The notes under the pieces are model-generated. The model saw only the letters and a list, made by a program, of their open reading frames with translations. It was not told the origin of the DNA and did no database searches. Below, piece by piece: positions 50,501-60,800 of a stretch of 64,000 bases of DNA. Position 1 is the first letter of the stretch; every line of letters starts with the position of its first letter. Source of the DNA: Pleodorina starrii (taxonomy: Eukaryota; Chlorophyta; Chlorophyceae; Chlamydomonadales; Volvocaceae); the NCBI GenBank assembly GCA_030267565.1, contig BRXU01000021.1:1210501-1274500 (forward strand), in the 5' to 3' direction. A program made the translations under genes and the position numbers.

Positions 50501-52091
50501 TGAAGCCGCGGGCCGCGTATGCGCAGGAGGCGGAGGCGGCCCGTGGCGCGGCGGCGGCGGCGCCGTCGCGCCCGCCGGCCAGCAGCGCCCAGCCCAGGTC
50601 CCCCCGCTCCACGAGACCGTGCAGCGCCTGGGAGGCCCGTTTGGCCTCGGCGGCCTCAGAGGCCGAGGAAAAGGTACCGCACAGGCGCACCAGGTACCCG
50701 GACCCGGCCGGCTTGCCGCTGCTGCCCTTCGCGATTCCGCTGCTGCTGCTGCGTCCGCTGGGTCCGCTGCTGCTGCTGCTGCTGCAGGCATCCAGAGCGA
50801 AGCGCTGCTGCAGGGCGGCCCGCGGCCCCGTCCCGTCGGCGCCGTCCCGCACCGCCGCCGCGATGAGGGCCGCCAGCCGCGCGGCGGCGGTTTCGCAGGA
50901 GGGCAGGAAGGAGCCGCCGAGCGGCGGCTGGTCGGCGGCGGCGGCTGCGAGCTGGGTGGGGGGCACCAGCTGGACTTGCAGGCAGAAGCGGCACGGCGGC
51001 GAGGCGGCGGCGGCGGCGGTGGCGGCGGTGCTGGGCCGCGTGGCGGAAGGGACGGAGTCCAGCGCGGCGCGCCTGTCGCTGGCGGCGCCACCGCGCAGGT
51101 GCAGGTGCGGGTGCGGGCGCGGGCTGGGACCGGCTGCGGGCGGCATGATGCGGTGGTCGACTGCCCCCGGCGGAGAGGGAGGCGGGGGAGGCGGCGGCGG
51201 GGAGCGACTGGGAGAAGGGTGGCTCAGGGATTTAGGGTTTTTGGAGGGCGCGGGCTTGGGCGTGGCGGAGAGTAGCGAGGTGGAGCACCAGGTGCCGGCA
51301 GCGTCGGAGAGCCGCGCGGTGCAGGTGGCGGCGCCCGCCGGCTGCCGCGGCGAGGGCGGGCACATGCGCCCGAGCGCCTCGGCGCACGGGCTGTCGGGCA
51401 ACGTGAGGCAGAGGAGCGACCCAGTTGCGTTTGAGGGGTGTAGGTGCAGGCCCGAAATCGTGAGCTCCCCCACGGTGCCGCCCGAGGTCGAGCGGCGGAA
51501 CGAGGCCGGCAGCGGTGCGCCGACAGACTGGCCGGGCGCGTGCAGCTCTGCCACAAGCCGAGAGTTGGCGGTGAAGCAATTTGATTCTGCGAGATATGAA
51601 AGGACCAACAGCCGGGCTTGAGAACTTGGGAGTTGGACGCGCGACTCTTCAAGTGCGGCGCGACGCGAGGGAACGAACAGAGTTGCTGGATTGGGCTGCA
51701 ATCCGGGCGCGCTAGAACTTACGTACTGATATAGAAATATTGGAAAGCTCGGCGTATTGGCATCCTTGGTCAGAGCAGCGGGTTGGGTCGGCGAAGACGA
51801 GAAGGCAAAAGCTTCTCCCGCCTTTCCGCGTAAAGTAGGGCCCAAGATGGTATGCGCCCGTTTGACACATAATTCCCCTTGATGGAGCTGCGTAGGTCCT
51901 GCATCAAAAGGGCAACGGCCATCGATTTTTTGGTGCCGACTGGCGCGAAGAAAATCAACAGGTGCTTTATATCGGTGTATGAACCAAGTCTTATGAACTC
52001 ACAATATTACCGCCATGACCAGTAACGCGTAATGAGCCTTTGCTGAGGCCTGGGGTGTAAGCCCAGGACAAGTGAACTTACACCTGGTCAT
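47557..52091 (-). CDS. Pherophorin-like extracellular matrix glycoprotein, 1153 aa
   Basis: Exons in transcript order: 52091-52003, 51898-51723, 51586-48870, 48483-48379, 47931-47557, giving 3462 nt with matching phases. Exon 1 ends in a hydrophobic signal-like segment (ALLVMAVIL). A first pherophorin-type domain (about residues 38-195) has GRSFCLLVFADP, CQYAELSNISISV, SNCF and GSLLCLTL. Three related Cys-containing domains follow, starting near 286 (PCRFCLQVQL), 584 (CTVCIRVDVQPP) and 828 (STVCLGLQLDTP). They are separated by Ser-Pro and poly-Pro stretches typical of hydroxyproline-rich glycoproteins. The C-terminal domain (about 960-1153) has CFGLEVAVNIST, VCNTSRLTGLIF and GGCC. N-glycosylation sequons are present. 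Pherophorins are secreted cell-wall or ECM proteins of volvocine algae. In-frame upstream ATGs at 52202 and about 52136 make the exact start uncertain. Confidence 0.85.
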
Positions 52092-54157
52092 CGCTCGGTC
52101 TAGGTTTTTGTGAAATTGGCATTTCTTGTGAGCCATTGGCAAGAGAAGCGTGTTTAATAAAATGATGCTCCACAGTGCCAGGTCGTCTGTCTCCAAAATC
52201 ATCTATGTCGTACGGCTGGATTTCAATTGAACGGGGGCAGGCGCAGGGCGGTGCGAGGGCACGAACACAGATTCACAAGTTTCTCATTCAACCTCTGGGA
52301 TGTAGTGGTTGCTAATTAAACGCGATTACAGGCTAGATTGGGCATCGTATGAGCCGCGGGGAGTACGATTCCGGACGGTCAGGACGGACCCCGTCTTACA
52401 CGGGATTTCGGCTTCAAGTGAACACGATTTTTAAACCAACCATGGATCAACACGTTGTGCAATTGTGGCAATGGTTATGGCTTACTGGTTATTCAACTGT
52501 CGTTGGTGGTTGTTCCGAGCACCGCGTCGTCCGCATGTATGTTTGCATCACGACAAAGCAGCTCAAATCTGGATTTTGGGTTTATAAAATAACAGAACGT
52601 CAGGGTATCAATCCTACAGTTATGGTAGTCGGAAAAAAGAACGCCGCAACATAAACGCACGAGTGCTCGAGTGGGCCGGCTCTATGAGAACAAAATGCTC
52701 CAATGTCCGGGCAAAGGTTTTCCTGATTGATGTCGTTAGTATTTCCATGAAACAGGTACGTGCCACAGTTTCGATTTGTAACGACACGGACTGCCGTCGA
52801 ACATAGAAAGCCGGCGGAGACTTGGGACATCTGCGCTCTGTTCAAGCGCCAACCAAGCGCAATTGGTAATAAATACAGTTTTATGGGCAAAATGTTTATC
52901 TTGCTGGACGCAAAATGGGCGGCTTTCGGTTCGCCGGTGAGGGGAACGCCGCATCTTGCGGCCCACCGCGACGGCAGTTATGGCTGCCCGGCAAAAGGTC
53001 ATGTTTTGAAATGCGATATCACCCTGTGGCGATCAACATGCGCACCCCAAACTTCCCGCTAGTAGAGTCCGAACGAGCGCTGCTGCGCTACCTGGCGTTT
53101 GTAACAGAGGGTCGAGCGTTGCTGTGCCTGCGAGGCCGCGTCACACCGCCACGCGTGGCCGAGTCCTCTTTTACCTGGACATTACGCATGCGATTACATG
53201 CAGGGGGGGCTCCATCCAACACAATGTTACCGATTCACCACGTGACAACGATCCCTGTACGATGTGGTGTCTGCTTCGCGTGGAGTTCAGCGTGCATACC
53301 CCAATGAAGGATGGGTGCCAACTTGCAGGCGGCCGTCTGACTCAGTCAACGGTATAGGAGCACACCGTGCTGTCCTTGAGCGCTGCCCAACGCCACCATA
53401 TTTGCTCCGGCAGGCCCCACGTGCAAGCGCTGTTCAACCAGCACCGCAAAGCGGGCTGGCGCGCCTCGCCTGTTTGAATTCAGACCCTATCAGATACGCG
53501 CCTTTTTATTAGCGCCTGTCCATGAATCGACACAAAACGGTCATCATGCGCAGGTCATTTGAAGGGGAAATTCCTTGTGGCGGGAAGTCGAGGAAGTTTG
53601 AAGGGTGCGAGTGGCCGTGTTCGCGCGGCATGCCAGCGATGCCTACCGGCTGTATTAGGCCGGGCGGTGAAATGCCCACTGCACTCATAGCAGTGCCAAA
53701 GCCCAAGTCCAGCAAAAGAAGGCAGGGACTGGGTTGGCCACAGAGTGTATCGGCTGTGATTGGCTCCTCTCGTTGTTGTGGTATTTGTGGCGGCTACAGT
53801 GTGCTCCAGACACACTGCCCTTTGTGCCAACCCTTGCCAACTGGGCAACTGCCCCCGTCTCGTCCAAAGCCATAGAAATAACAACTAACTTTGACACGTG
53901 GCATCGGCATCTTGGTTTGCTTTTGATTCCGAGTCGCCGTTCAAAAGCGTTCAAATGTTGGGGTCGCCCGGCGCCTTATTTCCCGCCGCATGCGGTTCAT
54001 ACCCCGTCCGCTTCCCCGTCCATGCGGCAACAGTGCATTCATTTCACAAAATTCCAATCTTTTATTAGGTTCCATGGATAGGTATTCAGGGTTCTAGGGT
54101 CGCCGTTTTGAGTGTCTGCATCTGAGGCTGGGCCGTACTGGGGCCGTGGGGGCGGGC
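52092..54157. other. Gene-poor, AT-richer intergenic region
   Basis: This is the upstream region of the pherophorin-like gene. No coding exon, RNA gene or mobile-element ORF could be supported, and base composition is clearly less GC-rich than the flanking genes. Confidence 0.4.
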
Positions 54158-54726
54158 CGACGAACCTAAATCGCCGCAAAACTCGGGTGGTTGGGACGAA
54201 CGCACATGTACACGTGCGCACGCTGGCCCGAATTTGCAATAAGCAAATCGAACTCAAGTTTACAATAGTTCAGCGCCTCGAATTCACATACTCAGCTATT
54301 TACATCCATTCGAATTCAAGCTTTCAGGAAAACAAACAGTAATGCAGTCAAGGCGAATCGAACAAGCTTGTTGAAACAATACCGGCGTGGATAAGACATT
54401 CCCATAAAGCATGCATTCAAACCTGCGTTGACTGCAAGAAGAAGGAGCATACAACGGTCTTCCAGACCATGCCAGCACAGCCAACTAAGTATACCAGATG
54501 CATACAAGCTGGACATCCCTATTTGATGTCTGGTATGGGTTTAGCATCGTGTTCCCGGACACGTCCGGCTGTCAATCCCCGGCGCATTGCCCGATGCGCG
54601 CTGGCGCATCCGGTGTGCATGGACAAAAGGGGTGGGGTTCCACACATGTATGCTTGAAGAAAACATCATAATACCTGCATGGAATTTTCTTGATGCCAAA
54701 GAGGGACGGTGTGCTTCGACCTTGTC
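54158..54726 (+). repeat. Left inverted arm of the foldback element
   Basis: It runs from CGACGAACCTAAATCGCC to CGACCTTGTC and is the reverse complement of 55611-56179. It is much less GC-rich than the core. The reading frames it contains are mirrored in the right arm and are not considered genes. Confidence 0.85.
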
Positions 54727-55610
54727 AGCAGCACCGCGGCGCCGCCCGGGCGCGGGAGCCCCACGGCTTCTCCTTACGCCGCTGCCGCCACTGCCGCCAG
54801 CACCGCAGGGGCGCGAGAGCCCCACGGCCGCTGCTGACCCGCCGCTGTCGACAGCACCGCGGCGCCGCCCGGGCGCGAGATCCCCACGGCTGCTGCTGAT
54901 CCGCCGCTGTCGCCGCTTCCGCCAGCACCGCTGGCGCCGCCCGGGCGCGAGAGCCCCACGGTTGCTGCTGATCCGCTGCTGCCGCCAGCACCGAACGGGC
55001 GCGAGATCCCCACGGCTGCTGCTGATCCGCTGCTTTAGCGCTTCTCCTTATCCGCCGCCGCCGCCAGCACCGCCCGGGCGCGAGAGCCCCACGGCCGCCG
55101 CTGATCCTTGGCTGCCGACAGCACCGAGGCGCCGCGCGGGCGCGAGAGCCCCACGGCTTCTCCTTATCCGCCGCCGCTGCCAGCACCGCCCGGGCGCGAG
55201 AGCCCCACGGCCGCTGCTGATTCGCCGTTGCCGACAGCACTGCGGCGCCGCCCGGGCGCGAGAGCCCCACGGCTTCCCCTTATCCACCGCTGCCGCCAGC
55301 ACCGCCCGGGCGCGAGAGCCCCACGGCCGCTGCCGGCAGCACCTTTGTCGCCGGCCGGGCGCGAGATCCCCACGGCTGCTGCCGATCCGCCGCTGCCGCC
55401 AGCACCGTTGTCGCCGCAGGGGCGTGAGAGTCCCACGGCTGCTGCTGATCCGCCGCCGCCGCTGCCGGCAGCACCGTTGTCGCCGGCCGGGCGCGAGATC
55501 CCCACGGCTGCTGCCGATCCGCCGCTGCCGCCAGCACCGTTGTCGCCGGCCGGGCGCGAGATCCCTACGGCTGCTGATGATCCGCCGCTGCCGCTGCTGC
55601 CGCCAGCGAG
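54727..55610. repeat. GC-rich minisatellite core of the foldback element
   Basis: About 14 imperfect units of roughly 52-78 bp each contain GGGCGCGAGAG(A)CCCCACGGC followed by TGCTGCTGATCCGCCGC. Unit length is not always a multiple of three, so the long reading frames across it are unlikely to be selected. Confidence 0.8.
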
Positions 55611-56179
55611 GACAAGGTCGAAGCACACCGTCCCTCTTTGGCATCAAGAAAATTCCATGCAGGTATTATGATGTTTCCTTCAAGCATACATGTGTGGAAC
55701 CCCACCCCTTTTGTCCACGCACACCGGATGCGCCAGCGCGCATCGGGCAATGCGCCGGGGATTGACAGCCGGACGTGTCCGGGAACACGATGCTAAACCC
55801 ATACCAGACATCAAATAGGGATGTCCAGCTTGTATGCATCTGGTATACTTAGTTGGCTATGCTGGCATGGTCTGGAAGACCGTTGTATGCTCCTTCTTCT
55901 TGCTGTCAACGCAGGTTTAAATGCATGCTTTATGGGAATGTCTTATCCACGCCGGTATTGTTTCAACAAGCTTGTTCGATTCGCCTTGACTGCATTACTG
56001 TTTGTTTTCCTGAAAGCTTGAATTCGAATGGATGTAAATAGCTGAATATGTGAATTCGAGGCGCTGAACTATTGTAAACTTGAGTTCGATTTGCTTATTG
56101 CAAATTCGGGCCAGCGTGCGCACGTGTACATGTGCGTTCGTCCCAACCACCCGAGTTTTGCGGCGATTTAGGTTCGTCG
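55611..56179 (-). repeat. Right inverted arm of the foldback element
   Basis: Mirror of 54158-54726. Differences seen by eye include ACTGCAAG versus ACAGCAAG and AGCACAGCC versus AGCATAGCC when read in the left-arm orientation. Confidence 0.85.
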
Positions 56180-57889
56180 CGGGCGGTTGGTCACCGACTA
56201 CTTCAGCGCCGCGGAAGTAGTCCAACGGCGTCGAAATGCAAGTTTCGCACAGGTCGGATTTGTAGCCTTATTGGCTAAATACGTTACCGTTTTTCAATTC
56301 GTACACGCAAACGACCGCCATTTTTGGTGGCGGCTGGCGGGCTGGCAGCCGTATTGCGGTTGGAAGTTGCAGTTAATCTGGCGTCGACTTGAAATCTTAC
56401 TTTCGCCTATCGCCTTTAATAAGTCGTTAAATACGGCAGCAATCGTTGTTAAATGTACGCGCCGAACTAATGTTAGGGCAAATCTCCCAGTACCGTATGT
56501 CAACTGCCAGTATTGTTGTTCCCTGCCCCAAAGCTAAGGCACAAAAATGCGCTTAGCCCGGATCCTTTCCTTTGCATTATCCGCGCACAATACTACACGG
56601 TGCATGTTTTGCAAGGCAAGAAACTGAAAATTAGCAAAAACGGCTACCGGCATCGGCGACGGCCAAGGCCTGGCATGCGACTCTTTTCCGCACATGTAAA
56701 TTTGCAAAAGTCTATGTACAGGTAATTAAGGTACAAAGAGCTCCAGAATCGTGGCATGCGCGTCTACTGCCGGCTACAGTATTCGGCTTGCCGTTACAGT
56801 TCACATCTTCGGCGACACAACGACCACAGCGCGTGCAAGCAGGCGCGAGCCGGTGCACCGTCATTTCTTACGCGCTGTCGCCTTTTGTGTTAGCTTAGTC
56901 AACATTAACATCGGTCCTCCGCTGCGCGTCGAACGAAGCGTGCAGCTGCGCGTGACGGCGGCGCGGACCTCACGCGGTGCGTGACGGAGCCAAACGCCTC
57001 ATTCGGGCAGCTCCCCGCATCACGCGACACGAGGACACGACGCTGTAGCTTGCATGGACGTTGCTCAGGCTCGCTCCCCGGCCGGCTGCAGGGCAGCGAC
57101 AGCCATGGTCTGCGGGTAGCCGGCGCGGTCAACACGTGCAGTGCCTGGCTGCCTCGCTCTGAGCTTCAATGGGCTGCTACCCTGCCCGTGGCAAAGCCGT
57201 ATAACCCTCATCTGACTGCATGGCTCTCGGATGCCATGCGGGGCCATGGCTTGTCAGGCGTGCCTGCGGGCTCGGAGCTTTGATGCTCGCGGGCCCACGT
57301 ATCCGCTTTGGGGCTTCAGCAGCGTGTGCAGACGTGCCAAGGGCTCGGATGCGCCACACCTGCGAAGTGAGATGCTTACAGTTACGCAGGCAGGGGGGGA
57401 GGGTACGGCTTGGGTTTCGCACCTGGGAAGGGCTCCACTTGTGCGCTACGCGGAAAATTCGCCACGCGTTGCCTTGTTTTACCTCAGCCGACGGAGCCTG
57501 GAAGCCCTTCCCCATCCGACCTATCTCAGTGCACGGCGCTAGTGGGATGCGGTGTAGGTCATGGTGGGTGGCGGGTTAGGAAGGCCAGTGCAGATTGCAC
57601 GTGCCCGCCAGTGGGCAAGCAACACGCACACAAGGACCGACCCTAACCGACCAGCGGCGGGACCCACGGGCCGTACGTGCTTCGGGCCGGCAAACGTTGC
57701 AGACCGTCGTCCGCATGAGAGACGGGATCTTAATGTTCGCCGCATTACTTACCACTAGCAGCGCGCATACACTCCGCAGCACTCCGCAACACTCCGCAAC
57801 ACTACGCGTTCGTCATTGACTGACTGACTGAAGCTCGGCTTCCCAGGAGATAGGATTGTAGTGATGCTTTCTTATAACATTTAATCGAC
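56180..57889. other. Intergenic region upstream of the CWF19-like gene
   Basis: No gene is supported. A 9-bp perfect hairpin (GACTACTTC 56196-56204 with GAAGTAGTC 56214-56222) sits just outside the foldback element. Tandem ACTCCGCAAC decamers lie at about 57768-57808. The promoter of the CWF19-like gene should be at the right end; no TATA box was recognised. Confidence 0.45.
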
Positions 57890-60800
57890 ATGCTTGGAGT
57901 TACGTTTACGAGCCGGGCGGTGCTCGAGGACGGGGAGGCGCGCCGAAAGAAAGACAAGAAGGTGCGGTTGCCACCTGCGACAAGCCACCAGCTGTCAATT
58001 GGTCATTATAAATAAGCTTCCTTCAGGAAAAGAAGAGGAAAAAGGAGAAGCGGAGCAAGAAGGAAAAGCGTGACAAGCGGGCGGCAGGTAATGCAGGGGT
58101 TACATGACGCGAAGTGTGCAAGGTAACCTTTCACAACTATCGGGATCAACATTCCTGAGGCGATGATGGTGGATGCAGGTGACAGTTCGGACGAGAGTGC
58201 TTCAGATGGTGACGATGGACCCCGTCGCCCCAGCCCAGACAACAAACCAGATGACGTTCGGGGCGGGCAAGCGGCGGCAGCGAACACGGAGTTCAAGGCG
58301 GCGATGGCAGGTGTGTTACCTGATGCACGGCCGGGCTCATCACCGGCCGGGCCCTCAAGGGGGACATGCCCTCAGGGAGGACCAGGTTTTCGTTCGTCGC
58401 CAGCGCCTAGGGGACGACGTGGCGCTGCGTGTCGTGGAACCCTCCCCCCCGTGGGATATAAAGGATCAAAGAGGCTGCGGCCCTTCCCGCTGGAGGCTGT
58501 GTTCTCGGCCCTCCCCCCCCTCGCCCCCGGCCTTCTTCGGTTACTACCCCGTTCACGGGCTCCGGCCTTTACGTGGATAACCCCCCTCACCCCCCGGGAG
58601 ATTCCCGCCCCGCGCACATACGACCCGTGGGCCTACGCGCGCGGCAGCAAGCAACCAAGCATGCCCACTGCAACACCTCAGCAGCCGGCTCCCAAACGCG
58701 CCCCTCATTCACAGCGCGTCTACCGCCCAACCCAACCCTACCCGTGCCCGGTCCTCGATTGGCGTCCTGCCTCTGCACACAAACCCCCTTACGAACCCGG
58801 TACCGACCCTCCCCCTCCCTCCCCCTTCTTGCCGTCCACCAGACGAGCCGGCCCTGCAGCGGGAGGACTGGATGACCAAGCCCATGAAACGCGAGCCGAG
58901 CAAGGCGGCGCAGCAGGCCGAGGAGGGGGAGCGGGGGGAGGAGGAGCGGAGACGGAAGGAGGTGCGGCGGGCGCGGGAGGTGGCGCCGTCGGCTGGGTCC
59001 GTCAGGGGCGTCCAGAGGCGGCTCGGTTAAGGAGACGGGGCTGTGGGGGAGTGGGTCAGGGGCCGAGCAGGCGTGTGAATGTGTACCCGCGGAGGAGACA
59101 TCCGAAGAGACGTCGCTTCGCCGGACGTTGGAGCTGAGCAGCATAACCGTGAGCTGAGCAGCATAACCGTGAGCAGCATAACCGGACGTCAGAGCTGCGA
59201 CGTTGGAGCTGAGCAGCATAACTGCGTATGTTGTGTGTGCACGGGGGGAACGGGGGGGGAGGGGCGCGCGTGGTCGAGCCCCCCCGCGTCTCGCTGCGCG
59301 TTACTCGCCGTGCCGGCACTCACTTAAAGGTTTCGGCTGTGGAGGGCACCATCCGGCGGCCTGTCGCGGGGGCCTCGCCCCGCGCCCTCGCCTGATGTTG
59401 GCCCCCGCCTGCGCCCGCTGATTCGGTGCTACCGATGCGATACGATGTCCCCTTCCGCAACATCACCCCGGCAGCTTGCAGTGAGGCCTCCTCCTCTGTC
59501 TCTGCCTCTCCTTTCTCCTCCTTTTTCATCGAAATCTTTGGTCCTTTGGTCCACTGCCTCCTGATGTGGGCGTAGGCGGAGCCGGAAGTCTTTGCGGGCC
59601 TGAGGATTATGAAGAAGCCCGATGCAGCAGCACCGGGAACAGCAGCAGCAGCAGCAGCCGCGGAGGCCGGGGCGGCGAGAGAGGAGCGCCCGGCTGCGGG
59701 CCTGGGCGGTGGCGGAGGCGGGCGCGGGCCTGGCGCCGGCGGTGGCCTGGTGGGAGATGGCGGGGCCAGCTGGCGGCTCAAGGCGCTGCGGCGGGCGCAG
59801 GAGCAGGCGCGCGCGGAGGGGCGCAGCCTGCAGCAGGTGCGGTGTGGTGTGGTGCGGTGCGGTGGATGGGGGGTGGTGGGGGCGGGTGTGCCCCCTGCCG
59901 GTGGGCATCAAGGGACAGACGTAAAGATGAGGCCGCAGCGATGGAACGGAGGCGACGTCAGCGAACGAACGCAGTGGGGAGGGAGGGGAGGAAGCGCCGG
60001 TGTGTGTGATGTGCCGGGGTGTGTGTGCGATGGGTGGCGGGTTGGGTGGTAGAAAGCAGATACCGCAGCGAAGGGACGGAGACGGCGTTAGCGAGCGGAC
60101 CCGGGTTGGGTGGGGGGCGATAGCGAATGGAGCGAGCGCGGACGGGGGCGGGCGGGCGGGTGGCAGGTTTCGCGGTTTCCGCCAGCGCCTAAAAAGGTGG
60201 TTTGCGCGACGGGGGCGGGGGCGAAGAACAGGGCGGGTTGTGTCGGGCGAAGCCGTCCACCGTCCCGCGCCGCACCGGGCCAGAACTTGGGGTGCTCCCG
60301 TTGACTTGCGGTGACGGGAGCGGAATGCGGGAGCCGGATGCGCCAGGTGGGGGGCGGGGGGGCGCCGCTGGTGTTGGGGGGCACTGGCGCTCCCGGGTGC
60401 CGCGTGGCGCCCGAGTCCGCGGGGGCTCTTCCTTCCCTTCCCTCTCGCTCTCGCTCTTCTGGCTACCTCGCTCTGCCCCTCTCCCTCTCATCGTCTTCTC
60501 CCGGCGCACCTCCCTGTCCGCGCCTCACCTCTCCCCGGCCCCGCCCCTCACCCACCTCCTCACCTCACCACTCCTGACTGCTCCTCAACACTCCTCATAA
60601 ATTCCTCACCATCCCGCACCTCACACCTCACACCTCGCCACCGCACCTCCAGGTGGTGGGAGAGCGCTGGGGCTCTGTGGCTCAGCTGACGGGCGACCTG
60701 ACCGCCACTGTGGCGGCCGATGGTGGGTCGGCACCAGGGGTGACTCGGGATCGGGATGGGGGATTGGAATCGGGCGGGAGGCTGGTGGCGGGACGTCGTT

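Larger units (their letters stand above)
54158..56179. mobile_element. Foldback-type element with long terminal inverted repeats
   Basis: The 2022-bp unit has inverted arms at 54158-54726 and 55611-56179, each 569 bp and differing at only a few bases by eye. The outer ends start CGACGAACCTAAATCGCC. A GC-rich minisatellite fills the middle. The element is bracketed by CGGGC on both sides (54153-54157 and 56180-56184), consistent with a 5-bp target duplication. No transposase is visible, so it would be non-autonomous. This architecture is known from foldback transposons; the family assignment is inference. Confidence 0.75.

Noticed and set aside
50005..51621. A 538-codon plus-strand frame opposite the pherophorin-like gene
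   Set aside because: It is antisense to proline- and alanine-coding repeats; the minus strand has correct splice phases and recognised domains.
54587..55765. A 392-codon open frame across the foldback element
   Set aside because: It runs through both inverted arms and the minisatellite. Similar frames exist on the other strand, and the repeat unit is not a multiple of three, so it is most likely a by-product of the GC-rich repeats.
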